Source: Saprospiraceae bacterium (GTDB taxonomy: Bacteria > Bacteroidota > Bacteroidia > Chitinophagales > Saprospiraceae). Taken from it: DNA of 64,000 nucleotides. The DNA lies in NCBI GenBank assembly GCA_016706365.1, contig JADJJU010000001.1, positions 266,001 to 330,000 on the forward strand, given 5' to 3'. The translations under genes were made by a program, and so were the position numbers. The notes beneath the pieces were generated by a model. That model was not told the origin of the DNA. It ran no database searches and saw nothing but the letters and a program-made list of their open reading frames with translations. Below are positions 17,392 to 26,195 of this stretch, piece after piece (position 1 is the stretch's first letter; every line of letters starts with the position of its first letter).

Positions 17392-19293
17392 ATGATGAAC
17401 AAATTGATTACAATTATGACTTGTGCTGTCCTGGCTTTTGCAGGTACAGGCCTGATGGCACAGACGATCATCTGGGGAGGACCCACTGATCCAAACTCTA
17501 GCTTCGCAGGAGGTCTCAATGACTGGACTGCGGTAGGTGTGACTTGCAGTAACAACTCTGGAGGCACGGCAGTCCCCGGATCTAACGCAAGCTGGGAGTA
17601 CAAAGCTGATGCAAGTCCTGCAGGAGGAGCATATGCTGGAACTGAACCAATGCTTTCTCCAACAGCTGCGAACGGTGCCGCCATCTTTAATTCTGACAGG
17701 TTAGACAATAATGGTGTTGTGGGCGCCTTTCTTACCGGTGCCTGTCCCTCACCTCACAAAGGTTACTTAGTGTCTCCTATTATTGACATGAGTGGTCAAA
17801 GTACAGTTATTCTAACCTTCCACCAGTATTACAGAAATTATCAGGCACGTACTACAGTTGAAGTGTCCGGAAACGGAGGCCAAAACTGGACTGAGTTTTT
17901 AATCAATGAGGAAATTGAATTAGGTGCTTCTACACCCCGCGATTCTAAAAAATCAATCGATATTAGTTCAATTGCTGCCAATCAGAATGATGTACAAATA
18001 AGATTTGTATTTGATGGCGATTACTATTTCTGGTTGATTGATGACGTGGTACTGGTGAACTCGTTCGCGCAGAATAGCCTCAGCATGGACCGTCACTTCT
18101 ATCCTGTATCCAACTTGTATATTCCGCAGGGTTTAGCTGCAGGAGAATCTTATAGATTTTCTGCCAGAATATCTAATGAAGGTGGTAATGAAGTGACAGA
18201 TGCATTCCTGAAAGTACAGATAGTTGCTGCTGTAGGTGGTGCTATTCTATGGGAGGACAGCTTAGCACTGGATCCTATTCCTGCAGGAACTACTGGTCTG
18301 GTTGTTGAGTTTCCTGAAGAAATTACTTATTCTCCGGCAGACCTGGCTCCGGGTCAATACTTCATCAGATATACTGTATATCAACCAGGTATTACAGATA
18401 ATTTGCCAAGTGACAATGTGCGTCAAAGTACATTCTATATCACTGAAGACGATGATGTATGGCAGTCAGGTGAATTACGGACATATACCAGACCGTGTTT
18501 CGATCAAGACTGCACAGGAACTGCTCCATGGGCTTGGGGTACATTTTTCTTTGTTCCTGAAGAAACGGTGGAGGAATACAGAATTGGATCTGTAACTACT
18601 TCTGTAGCCGGAGAAACATCAGCAGCTGATCTAAGTGGCAAGTCTGTAGATTTCTTCATGCTGGAAATATTAAGTGAGGACTTCTTTGGAGATGGCGTAA
18701 CTCCTGAAGATGGCACCAATACATTTGTTGGTTTAGGATCTACTGAGATCTCCGCAGAGGACGATCAGGAAGAAATTGTTATTCCTTTTGAAAATATTGA
18801 TGAGGAAGATTTCATAGTTGAAAAAGGGGTGACTTATTTTGGATATTTAAGTATGCCTGAAGGCTTGTTGATGGGTTACGATAATCAGTATATAAACACT
18901 CCATTAAGTCTGACAGAAGGTCAGGTAATTTTTACTTCACGTCTGTTTTTTGATGGATCTTTCCAGTCAACATTCGGAAATGCAATGCCTTATATTCAGC
19001 TCAATTTGTTGATGACGGCTGTTGACAATACGCCTCTTCCAGAATATGCTGTAACGCTTTTCCCGAACCCAGCCGGAAACTATACAACTATTGATTTGAA
19101 ATTGGATCAGACAAGCGATATCACAATTACGATAGCAGATCTCAATGGAAGAGTAATTAAATTCCAGAATTTCAAAGCTGTTCAGAATATGCAACACAGT
19201 TTCGACACTACAACGCTTTCAAATGGAGCATATTTAGTGCGTGTAGCTACTGAACAAGGTACATCTACAAAGAAATTGATGATAGCGAAATAA
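17392..19293 (+). CDS. T9SS-secreted protein, paralogue of the preceding gene without PA domain
   Basis: 633 residues with a signal peptide ending near LMAQ. It starts the mature chain directly with IIWGGPTDPNSSFAGGLNDWTAVGV, matching residues ~178 onward of its neighbour. The shared plan continues: FDGDYYFWLIDDVVLVNSFAQNSLSMDRHFYPVSNLY, the VWQSGELRTY block, and a C-terminal sorting domain (VTLFPNPAGNYTTIDLKL ... NGAYLVRVATEQGTSTKKLMIAK). The two thus come from a tandem duplication, with gain or loss of the PA domain in one copy. Expected at the cell surface. No enzymatic motif seen. Followed by a strong terminator. Confidence 0.85.
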   Translation: MMNKLITIMTCAVLAFAGTGLMAQTIIWGGPTDPNSSFAGGLNDWTAVGVTCSNNSGGTAVPGSNASWEYKADASPAGGAYAGTEPMLSPTAANGAAIFNSDRLDNNGVVGAFLTGACPSPHKGYLVSPIIDMSGQSTVILTFHQYYRNYQARTTVEVSGNGGQNWTEFLINEEIELGASTPRDSKKSIDISSIAANQNDVQIRFVFDGDYYFWLIDDVVLVNSFAQNSLSMDRHFYPVSNLYIPQGLAAGESYRFSARISNEGGNEVTDAFLKVQIVAAVGGAILWEDSLALDPIPAGTTGLVVEFPEEITYSPADLAPGQYFIRYTVYQPGITDNLPSDNVRQSTFYITEDDDVWQSGELRTYTRPCFDQDCTGTAPWAWGTFFFVPEETVEEYRIGSVTTSVAGETSAADLSGKSVDFFMLEILSEDFFGDGVTPEDGTNTFVGLGSTEISAEDDQEEIVIPFENIDEEDFIVEKGVTYFGYLSMPEGLLMGYDNQYINTPLSLTEGQVIFTSRLFFDGSFQSTFGNAMPYIQLNLLMTAVDNTPLPEYAVTLFPNPAGNYTTIDLKLDQTSDITITIADLNGRVIKFQNFKAVQNMQHSFDTTTLSNGAYLVRVATEQGTSTKKLMIAK

Positions 19294-19322
19294 TTAAATT
19301 GCTACATTAATAGCTTATAGTC

Positions 19323-19358
19323 AGCCACCATGATCGCAAGTCATGGTGGCTTTTTTTT
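19323..19358 (+). terminator. Rho-independent terminator
   Basis: AGCCACCATGA pairs perfectly with TCATGGTGGCT around a 7-base loop and is followed by eight T. Confidence 0.9.
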
Positions 19359-19407
19359 GTACATATGTTTTAACTGTACCCGATTAGGGGCTAAAGTACC
19401 AGAGATA

Positions 19408-19444
19408 GTGACGTCTTGCGTCGCTGCGCTTGCAAAGTGACATC
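19408..19444. repeat. GTGAYRTC motif pair around a hairpin spacer (two units)
   Basis: GTGACGTC (19408-19415) and GTGACATC (19437-19444) flank a 20-base spacer that begins TTGCG and ends TTGCAA. Almost the same spacer occurs as first spacer at 23284 and 54072. Confidence 0.7.
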
Positions 19445-19493
19445 GTCTTCACAAAGAAAAGCTATCTCAAATACACACCCATAACTCACAAAC

Positions 19494-19530
19494 TGGCTGT
19501 TTGCCAACAGCCAAGAGCCAAAAGCTAATA
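19494..19530. repeat. Heptad array GCCAAVA with GGCTGTT inverted unit
   Basis: GGCTGTT, TGC, then GCCAACA GCCAAGA GCCAAAA GCTAATA in register. GGCTGTT is the reverse complement of AACAGCC, so the start of the array can fold into a hairpin. Confidence 0.75.
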
Positions 19531-19575
19531 GTTGCTGCTTTCTCCAATCTCCCTTAAAAAGACTACCTTTAATCA

Positions 19576-20187
19576 ATGAAATTTTACAGCATTTTCCGAC
19601 ACTTATTCCTGCTTTTCGTACTCCAATTTACATTTCCTCAGTTTTCAGCTGCACAAAGTCCAGCCATTAAAGACTCTCTTGCTATGGATATTTTTTGGCA
19701 AAGACTGGAAGCCTTATGTAGTAAATCTTTCGAAGGTGTTGTCACACATGCCCCGGCAGGTGATACTGCCTTTACAAATAAAGTATTAGTAATGGAAGTT
19801 CGAAAATGCAGTGAAAATGAAATCAGAATTCCGTTCCATGTGGGTGAAAACCGGTCACGCACCTGGGTCCTGACAAAACAAAATAATAGATTACTACTCA
19901 AACATGACCACAGGCATGAAGATGGTTCTGAAGAACATATCACTCAATATGGAGGTTGGACGCCTAATTCAGGTCAGGAAGGTTCTCAAATTTTTATAGC
20001 TGATCAAGCGACAACCGATTTGCTTCCACCGGCTTCTCACAATGTTTGGATGATTGAGATCGACCCGGGAAACATTTTTGCTTATTCACTGCGAAGACAG
20101 GGAAGCGACAGATATTTCAGAGTATCCTTCGATTTGAAAAAAGAAATAAAAGCTCCTCCCGCTCCCTGGGGATGGTCTGATAAGTAA
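19576..20187 (+). CDS. Secreted protein of unknown function
   Basis: 203 residues with a Sec signal peptide (FLLFVLQFTFPQFSAAQ). The mature chain begins with a helix holding FWQRLEALCSKSFEGVV, followed by beta-rich sequence with a His/Asp-rich stretch KHDHRHEDGSEEH, and ends in a Pro-rich segment (APPAPWGW). The beginning vaguely resembles CpeT/CpcT-like barrels, but I would not assign it. It stands alone between a heptad-containing spacer and the transposase relic. TACCTTTA just before ATG 19576 resembles a -7 element. Confidence 0.6.
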   Translation: MKFYSIFRHLFLLFVLQFTFPQFSAAQSPAIKDSLAMDIFWQRLEALCSKSFEGVVTHAPAGDTAFTNKVLVMEVRKCSENEIRIPFHVGENRSRTWVLTKQNNRLLLKHDHRHEDGSEEHITQYGGWTPNSGQEGSQIFIADQATTDLLPPASHNVWMIEIDPGNIFAYSLRRQGSDRYFRVSFDLKKEIKAPPAPWGWSDK

Positions 20188-20532
20188 TGCATGTTAGGTG
20201 GTTGAGAAATCCAAAAGCCACAGAAATCTTCCGATCTCACAATTAATCGGCACAGTTGGAAAACTTAAAATGTAAAATTTAGTAGGTTTGAAGTTAGAAT
20301 ATTCGCGCCTTTGAGAATAATCCGTAAAAAATGGTTTTGAGTATGAACGACGCAGAAAGGTGCTAAATCGGGGGCTGGTGTCGGGGGGCGCGGGACCTTT
20401 AGATTTGTATTTCTAAATAAATAATAAATTGTAGAGGGGTCGGGGGAGTGTTAGTAAGTGTTGTTTTGTGGAAAACTTGAGGCAATGTGTGGCAAATTAT
20501 ATGAGCGCTAAAGACTCCGCGTTTTAATCACC

Positions 20533-20562
20533 TTTCTATCAGGTCCAAAAGCCAGATAGAAA
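20533..20562 (+). other. Hairpin in the 5' non-coding end of the IS110-like relic
   Basis: TTTCTATC and GATAGAAA form a perfect 8-bp stem around a 14-base loop, about 80 bases before the transposase start. In IS110-family elements the guide (bridge) RNA is encoded in the non-coding end upstream of the recombinase gene, so this may be part of a degraded one. Confidence 0.35.
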
Positions 20563-20638
20563 ATTAGGGAAGAACCCATTACAAGGTCTTGGTTTTCACC
20601 TGTTCTCAACAAATTAATTAACATCAAATTTGAAAACA

Positions 20639-21010
20639 ATGGAAAAATTCATCGTGGGTGGAGATATCTCAAAGGACAAAATCAATTTTGCTGTTCAGTA
20701 TGGCAACCAGATAGTCCATGAATGCGAGATAAAGAATTCTTATGCTACACTGAAATCTTTCTCAGGAAGTGCAACAGATCCATCGGGGTGATTGCTTTTT
20801 GGTGGTCTTACTAGGGTGCTGTGAGCGGATTTGATGCTTTTGTTTGCTCTGGCTTAGCAATCAAAAATGCCTCAGGATTGATCCGGGGAAAGAACGACAA
20901 ATAGTGCTGCCAGGATTGTTGATGTAATGCTTTATCAGCTAAAATAAGACAAGGGCCAATTATAATGATTACATTAGTGTGAATCCAAAGGGGCTGAAAA
21001 AAGCACATGA
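20639..21010 (+). pseudogene. IS110-family transposase relic
   Basis: ATG 20639 opens a 50-codon frame reading MEKFIVGGDISKDKINFAVQ, which matches the N-terminal RuvC-like DEDD domain start (D-x-S-K-x) of IS110 recombinases. It ends at TGA 20789. After a gap another frame reads LAIKNASGLIRGKNDK (20853-20900), the conserved IS110 segment in which the next catalytic Asp normally follows as NDKIDA. Frame changes and stops follow (ARIVD, NALSAKIRQG). No C-terminal serine-containing domain was found. So this is a heavily decayed, 3'-truncated copy. It is the only transposase trace in the window. Confidence 0.6.
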
Positions 21011-21218
21011 GATAGAAAAGAGTGGGTAATGATAAAGATGGGGGACTAGGGTGGAATTACGGATAGCTCTTTTGTTTCCAATTTTCCCTGGGGTGTGGGC
21101 AGCTTCAGGCAGATACAAGGAGGGAGGCAAGCTAAACTTTAAACTTTGTTATTGGGGGTGGCAGCCTATTTGAGAAATCATTTCGTTATACTTAAAATAA
21201 ATTGTGAAACCAAAACGG

Positions 21219-21332
21219 GAAAGGTGCTAAATGCACCTTTTAAGGAAGCGAACCGAATCCCAAAGTGAGCTCAGTCGAACGCAGGAGTGAGGCTACTCCA
21301 GATTGCCATCTCAAAAAGTAAGAGCCCCACCG
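21219..21332 (+). repeat. Palindromic element, copy 1
   Basis: Begins with hairpin AAAGGTGC-TAAAT-GCACCTTT (21220-21240), then AAGCGAACCGA, AAGTGAGCTCAGTCGAAC and GGCTACTCCA. The minus strand of 54354-54496 has the same order of blocks with a changed but still paired hairpin (GTAC instead of GTGC/GCAC). A fragment (AAAGGTGCTAAAT) lies at 20356. Confidence 0.65.
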
Positions 21333-21641
21333 GCTCGAGGTTAATTAGAAGTGATCAATTCGAATAAATTTTATTGATACTCTAAACCTACTTTTTCAAG
21401 ATTAAGAATCGTAAAGTTGTCTTCAATGAGTAGCATAATTACTACTTGTAATTATTTCCTTGCAGATAACTACACAGAAAATGACATAATTTATTGAATA
21501 TCCAATAAAAATACTTACCAATTAGGCTCTAAAGAAGTAATTTCCATGCAAAATAAATTCTTTCATCAGCCAAAACTTTGCATTAGTCTAGAATCTGATA
21601 ATATCAACGGTAACAATATAAACGGACAAGCGTTTTATTGA

Positions 21642-21649
21642 TAATTTTG
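21642..21649 (+). promoter_or_regulatory. Candidate -7 element (TAATTTTG) of the M28 peptidase gene
   Basis: An exact TAnnTTTG match 73 bases before ATG 21723. No clear -33 box. Confidence 0.35.
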
Positions 21650-21722
21650 TATATCTCAAACCAGCCACAGGAGTTTATTTTTTGCATAATTTCATTATTC
21701 ACTTTTCCTATTCTATATTAAT

Positions 21723-23240
21723 ATGAAGTTTCTTCACGTCTGTACCTTTCTGCTATTTAGCATCTTAGCCTTCTCTCAGGCGAAATCAACATCGATTCCG
21801 ATAAGTAGTGACCGTGAATTGGTGGAACAACATATCCGCTTTTTGGCCTCAGACGAACTGAAAGGCCGTAGAGTGTTATCTGAGGGCATCGAAGTCGCAG
21901 GACAATATATTGCAGATTATTACTCTATGAATGGCATTAAACCCCTTGGAGAAGAAGATACTTACTTTCAAAAAGTGCCGCTTAAAATCTCCCAACCAGC
22001 AGGGAGTGGATCTATGAGTGTAGGTAAAGAATCGTTCGAACTTGGTAAAAATTTAGTGATTCTGTCAGGTAAGAAGGTTGATTTGAAGCAACACGCTTCT
22101 ATATTTGCCGGACATGGATGGATAGATTCTACCAGGAATCATGATGACTACAAAAACCTGGACATCAAAGGGAAAATTGTTTATGTACTCCCGGGCACAC
22201 CTGAAAGCAGCAGTCCAATGGCCGTATTTGAAGCGATGGCCTCCAAACAAGCATGGGCAAGTGAGAAAGGTGCAGTTGCACTGATCGAACTATACCGCCT
22301 TAATAATTTTCCATTCCAATTCTTCGTGAATTACTTCAATAAGGAACAAATCAGTCTTAGCAAGGATGGTAAGGAAAATTCTGATCAAATGACATATGCA
22401 TGGATCAAAGAAACGGATTTGGAAAACATTAATGCATTGAAAGGAAAAGCTTCTTTCTTATCAGATTTAAAACATTCAGGAGTTGAATCCACTATAAGTA
22501 TTTGTCGCAATGTAGTAGGTCTTATTCAGGGCTCAGATCCTGAACTTTCCAAAGAGTATATTCTTGTTACGGCACACTATGATCACGTGGGTGTTGGAGA
22601 GCAAGGTGGAGCAGCTTATTCTGAAGAAGACAGTATATTCAATGGAGCCCGGGATAATGCCATTGGAGTATCCGCATTGCTAAGCACGGCGAAATTACTG
22701 GCAGAAAATCGTCCTCAACGCTCTATTATTTTTGCTGCTGTCACTGCAGAGGAAGTAGGCCTCCTTGGAAGCAAATATTTCGCAGATCATACGCCAGTTC
22801 CAATTGAACAAATCATTTACAATATTAATACTGATGGGGCGGGATATAATAATACAAATGCTATATCTGTAATAGGATTCGGACGAACCGGGGTTGATGA
22901 TTTGTTGTTCAAAGCGAGTAAAGAAAAACAATTGGAAATCATTCCCAATCCCGTTCCGGAGCAAAATTTGTTTGACAGGTCAGACAATGTTTCATTTGCA
23001 GTGAAAGGAATTCCTGCCATATGTGTAAGTCCGGGCATAACAAGTTTTGATGCAGTACTAATGAAAAATTACCATCAGGTATCTGATGAAGCTGATACTA
23101 TTGATTTTGATTATGTCACAAAATACTGCCAGACTTTCGCCCAGGCAACTCAGCTCATTGCAAACTGGACTCAAAAACCATTCTGGGTCACAGGAGATAA
23201 GTATGAAGATGCGGGTAAAAAGCTATATGGCTTAGAATAA
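21723..23240 (+). CDS. Secreted M28-family zinc aminopeptidase
   Basis: 505 residues with a signal peptide (MKFLHVCTFLLFSILAFSQA). Residues ~30-60 hold HIRFLASDELKGRRVLSEG, the usual M28 lead-in. A PA-like inserted domain occupies roughly 110-250 (NLDIKGKIVYVLPG). The catalytic domain shows the two-zinc ligand set: His in VTAHYDHVG, Asp in NGARDNAIGVS, Glu-Glu in VTAEEVGLLGS, Asp in INTDGAG, and His in YHQVSDE. It should cleave N-terminal residues from peptides in the periplasm or outside the cell. No T9SS sorting domain, so probably periplasmic or released. Monocistronic. Confidence 0.9.
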   Translation: MKFLHVCTFLLFSILAFSQAKSTSIPISSDRELVEQHIRFLASDELKGRRVLSEGIEVAGQYIADYYSMNGIKPLGEEDTYFQKVPLKISQPAGSGSMSVGKESFELGKNLVILSGKKVDLKQHASIFAGHGWIDSTRNHDDYKNLDIKGKIVYVLPGTPESSSPMAVFEAMASKQAWASEKGAVALIELYRLNNFPFQFFVNYFNKEQISLSKDGKENSDQMTYAWIKETDLENINALKGKASFLSDLKHSGVESTISICRNVVGLIQGSDPELSKEYILVTAHYDHVGVGEQGGAAYSEEDSIFNGARDNAIGVSALLSTAKLLAENRPQRSIIFAAVTAEEVGLLGSKYFADHTPVPIEQIIYNINTDGAGYNNTNAISVIGFGRTGVDDLLFKASKEKQLEIIPNPVPEQNLFDRSDNVSFAVKGIPAICVSPGITSFDAVLMKNYHQVSDEADTIDFDYVTKYCQTFAQATQLIANWTQKPFWVTGDKYEDAGKKLYGLE

Positions 23241-23274
23241 AGTTGTCATTCTTTCGGGCTATAGATGTAGAAAG

Positions 23275-23367
23275 GGTGACATCTTGCTGCGCTGCGCTTG
23301 CAAGGTGACGTGTTTTGCCTACGTCAAAAGGTGACATCCTGGCTAGCTTCGCTATCCAAGGTGACGC
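23275..23367. repeat. GGTGAC(ATC) motif array with hairpin spacers (four units)
   Basis: Motifs begin at 23275, 23304, 23330 and 23360. Spacer 1 begins TTGCT and ends TTGCAA; spacer 2 has GACGT/ACGTC arms; spacer 3 folds as GGCTAG-loop-CTATCC with a TTCG core. Spacers differ in sequence but all pair internally. Confidence 0.75.
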
Positions 23368-23430
23368 TTTTTGCTTATGTAATAGGCGCATCTTACGATG
23401 GGGATTTAGTGCGGCCTTTCCTGTTGTTCA

Positions 23431-23602
23431 GCCAAAAGCTAGCAGTTAGAGGCAAGAAGCCAGATGCGGCTGTTTTCTAGAAGCTTGTGACTTGAGGTTG
23501 CTTTTCACTCCGGCAGTTTGCCAACACCCAAGGGCCAAAAGCCAACAGCTGGCTGTTCAGGCTGCTTGCCAGAAGCTAGAGGCCAGAAGCCAGAAGCGGC
23601 TG
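23431..23602. repeat. Heptad arrays GCCAAAA / GCCAGAA
   Basis: GCCAAAA GCTAGCA GTTAGAG GCAAGAA GCCAGAT GCGGCTG (23431-23472); GCCAACA CCCAAGG GCCAAAA GCCAACA (23520-23547); GCCAGAA GCTAGAG GCCAGAA GCCAGAA GCGGCTG (23568-23602). Two of the three blocks end with GCGGCTG. Confidence 0.88.
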
Positions 23603-23629
23603 TACTCTCGAAGCTCGCAGCTTCTGAAA

Positions 23630-24997
23630 CTACCCCAACAACAGTGTCACCAACTCCGTCACCTTCCCAAGCGGATGCAGTTTCAGCGTTCCATGCGAAG
23701 CACTAATTCCCTTCATATTATACTTGGACACAACCATATTCGTGAATCCAAGTTTAGAAGCTTCCTGAATCCTGGATTCAATGCGGTTTACCGCTCTGAT
23801 TTCTCCGGAAAGGCCGATCTCTCCTGCAAAACACCAACCTTCCGGTATGGCATTGTCTTCTAATGATGAAATCAAAGCAGCAGCAATGGCTAAGTCAATA
23901 GCAGGATCATCTACCCGAATCCCACCTGCAATATTTAGAAATACATCCTGTTGAATAAAATGAACCCCCGCCCTTTTCTCCAGGACTGCTAATAGCATTG
24001 CCAGTCGTCTCAAATCAAATCCGGTTGCAGACCTTTGCGAGGTACTGTAAACCGACGAACTGACCAGGGCCTGAGCTTCAATCAGCATAGGACGTAAACC
24101 TTCTACTGTGGCAGCTATAGCACTTCCACTGAGATCCTCATCTTTCTGTGAAATCAACATTTCAGAGGGATTGTCCACTTGTCTTAAACCAGTGCCTCTC
24201 ATTTCATAAATTCCAAGCTCATCTGTCGAGCCAAATCTATTTTTCTTAGTTCTCAATATACGATAGATATTATTATTATCTCCCTCAAACTGGAGCACTG
24301 TATCTACAATATGCTCCAATAATTTAGGTCCGGCAATATCTCCTTCCTTGTTGATATGACCGATGATAAAAATCGGAATACCGCTTGTCTTTGCATATCT
24401 CTGAAGTGCCCCCGTACATTCTCTGATCTGCGAGATGCTTCCGGGTGTACTTTCCAGGAGGGGAGAATATGCTGTTTGAATAGAGTCAATAATAACCAGT
24501 CCCGGCTCCAGCTCGTCGATAGCCTGAAAAATCAGATCCAGATTAGTTTCTGTAAATAAAAAACACGATTCAGATGATTGACCAATACGATCGGCCCTAA
24601 GTTTGATCTGTTCTTCACTCTCTTCACCTGAGACATATAGCACTTTCAGACCGCCCTCAAGAGCTAACTGAAGTAATAAAGTTGATTTTCCAATCCCAGG
24701 ATGTCCTCCAATAAGAACAATAGATCCGGGAACAATTCCTCCTCCAAGTACTCTGTTAAATTCCATATCCCGGGTCACAAATCTGGTTGTTCCTGAAGAC
24801 TCGACCTGACCCAATAACTTCGGCTTACTCGCAGACTTCCTGCCGGCCTTTCTGCTGAGTGGCATATCTTCATTATTGCGGATGACTACTTCTTCCTGCA
24901 GGCTGTTCCAGGTGCCGCAAGATGCACACTTTCCTTCCCAACGAGCATAAGAAGTTCCGCAATTTGAACAGACATAAGAAGTTCGGACTTTAGACAA
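23630..24997 (-). CDS. radA: DNA repair protein RadA
   Basis: 455 residues, full length. A branch-migration helicase in recombinational repair, related to RecA and Lon. N-terminal C4 zinc finger (CSNCG...CASCG, residues ~9-28), Walker A GGHPGIGKS, Walker B LVIIDSIQ, the RadA-specific KNRFG motif, and a C-terminal Lon-protease-like domain (VFLNIAGGIRVDDPAIDLAIAAALISS) without the protease catalytic Ser. Divergent from scpB with only 72 bases between the starts. The stop TAG is about 30 bases from the end of a heptad block. Confidence 0.95.
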   Translation of the reverse strand: MSKVRTSYVCSNCGTSYARWEGKCASCGTWNSLQEEVVIRNNEDMPLSRKAGRKSASKPKLLGQVESSGTTRFVTRDMEFNRVLGGGIVPGSIVLIGGHPGIGKSTLLLQLALEGGLKVLYVSGEESEEQIKLRADRIGQSSESCFLFTETNLDLIFQAIDELEPGLVIIDSIQTAYSPLLESTPGSISQIRECTGALQRYAKTSGIPIFIIGHINKEGDIAGPKLLEHIVDTVLQFEGDNNNIYRILRTKKNRFGSTDELGIYEMRGTGLRQVDNPSEMLISQKDEDLSGSAIAATVEGLRPMLIEAQALVSSSVYSTSQRSATGFDLRRLAMLLAVLEKRAGVHFIQQDVFLNIAGGIRVDDPAIDLAIAAALISSLEDNAIPEGWCFAGEIGLSGEIRAVNRIESRIQEASKLGFTNMVVSKYNMKGISASHGTLKLHPLGKVTELVTLLLG

Positions 24998-25046
24998 AGT
25001 ATTGGAGTTTTAGATGAAGCTTAGTGGCTGAAAGGTAGGAAGTTCT

Positions 25047-25054
25047 TATCTTTG
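25047..25054 (+). promoter_or_regulatory. -7 element (TATCTTTG) of the scpB operon
   Basis: An exact TAnnTTTG match 15 bases before ATG 25070. It overlaps the alternative TTG start at 25052, which argues that translation begins at 25070. Confidence 0.5.
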
Positions 25055-25069
25055 AACCAAATAACAAAT

Positions 25070-25642
25070 ATGGATTGGACCAAAAGGCATATTGAAGCGC
25101 TGATTTTCACAGCACAACAACCTATTTCAATCGAAGAAATTCAGGGTGTTTTAGAAGAAAGTCTGGGTCATTCCATCGATATTGCCTTTTTAGAAGCTCA
25201 GATTTGTGAGCTGATGGAATCTCATCAGAATTCTGAAAGCAGCATTGAAATACAGGAAATAGATGGTGGTTATCTGTTCCTGACGAAATCCGAATTTCAT
25301 AATTCCATTCAGGTGATGCTCAAACAATCCAGTGGTAAAAAGCTGACAAATGCTGCACTGGAGACCCTGGCCATTATAGCTTATAAGCAACCCGTTACCA
25401 AAACTATGATTGAATCGATCCGCGGAGTTCAATCTGATTACCTGATTCAGAAGCTTTTAGATAAAGATTTAGTAACGATTACAGGCCGGGAAGAATCTCC
25501 GGGACGACCTTTGCTCTACGCAACCAGTGAACGATTTATGGATTATTTCGGTTTAAAGGACATTAAAGATCTGCCTAAACTGAAAGATTTTAAAATGCCG
25601 GAAAACACCATCGGGGTGTCTGATTTGGCTATGGAAAATTGA
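25070..25642 (+). CDS. scpB: Segregation and condensation protein B
   Basis: About 190 residues. The winged-helix partner of ScpA in the SMC-ScpAB condensin that organises and segregates the chromosome. Two WH domains: residues ~1-85 (WTKRHIEALIFTAQQPISIEEIQGVL) and ~90-165 (LTNAALETLAIIAYKQPVTKTMIESIRGVQSDYLIQKLLDKDLV, GREESPGRPLLYATSERFMDYFGL), the latter being the strong family signature. scpA is not in the window. First gene of a likely three-gene run with the DUF2480 gene (25 bases on) and the lytic transglycosylase. Confidence 0.93.
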   Translation: MDWTKRHIEALIFTAQQPISIEEIQGVLEESLGHSIDIAFLEAQICELMESHQNSESSIEIQEIDGGYLFLTKSEFHNSIQVMLKQSSGKKLTNAALETLAIIAYKQPVTKTMIESIRGVQSDYLIQKLLDKDLVTITGREESPGRPLLYATSERFMDYFGLKDIKDLPKLKDFKMPENTIGVSDLAMEN

Positions 25643-25667
25643 TTTACCGCTCTGTTGATTATCAAAT

Positions 25668-26183
25668 ATGCAAGAAATACTAGTAAATAAAGTCGCTCAA
25701 AGTGGTTTGATCACAATAAAATTGGAAGATTGGTTTCCAAAACAGGATATGCTTGAACTGGACATTAAGCAATTCTTGTTTCACGGGTTAATTTTGAAAG
25801 AGAAAGATTATCGGGAATCAATGGCTCAGCTGGATTGGTCACAATACCAGGACAAGGTTTTATGCGTTTACTGCTCTACGGATGCCATTATACCTGTATG
25901 GGCATATATGCTGATTGCAGTGCACTCAGAAGCTTTTGTTGATTCCGTATATTTTGGGACGAAAGAATCGTATATCAGACATTATTACAGTATTCAGATT
26001 GGACAATTAGATGTAACACCATATGTTGAAGGCAGATTGGTGATCAAAGGTTGTGGTGATTTACCCGTTCCGGCGAGTGCATACATGGACCTAACGGCAC
26101 GATTGGTACCAGTTGCGAAGAGTATTTTTTACGGTGAGCCCTGCTCGACAGTTCCCGTTTTCAAACAAAAAAAGAACATTTAA
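25668..26183 (+). CDS. DUF2480 family protein
   Basis: A cytoplasmic protein of 171 residues of the Bacteroidota-specific DUF2480 family. Recognised from the family's layout: MQEILVNKVAQSGLITIKLEDWFP, the FLFHGLILKEKDYRESM segment, VLCVYCSTDAIIPVWAYMLI, and the C-terminal KGCGDLPVPASAYMDLTARLVPVAKSIFYGEPCSTVPVFK. The conserved Cys residues in KGCGD and GEPCS suggest metal or redox roles, but function is unknown. In the scpB run; neighbours only 25 and 12 bases away. Confidence 0.85.
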   Translation: MQEILVNKVAQSGLITIKLEDWFPKQDMLELDIKQFLFHGLILKEKDYRESMAQLDWSQYQDKVLCVYCSTDAIIPVWAYMLIAVHSEAFVDSVYFGTKESYIRHYYSIQIGQLDVTPYVEGRLVIKGCGDLPVPASAYMDLTARLVPVAKSIFYGEPCSTVPVFKQKKNI

Positions 26184-26195
26184 AATCATATCATT

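Larger units (their letters stand above)
20188..21722. other. 1.5-kb spacer without an intact gene
   Basis: The composition is mixed, with local G-rich stretches (around 20375-20455). It holds an IS110-like transposase relic (20639-21010) with a candidate 5' structured region, a truncated copy (20356-20368) and a full copy (21219-21332) of a palindromic element, and an AT-rich 3' part ending in a TAATTTTG -7-like element. The rest I could not explain. Confidence 0.6.

Noticed and set aside
20811..21008. 65-codon minus-strand frame in the transposase relic
   Set aside because: It is the opposite strand of the recognisable IS110 fragment LAIKNASGLIRGKNDK.
23492..23863. 123-codon plus-strand frame overlapping the radA end
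   Set aside because: The first part is heptad repeats and the second is antisense to radA.
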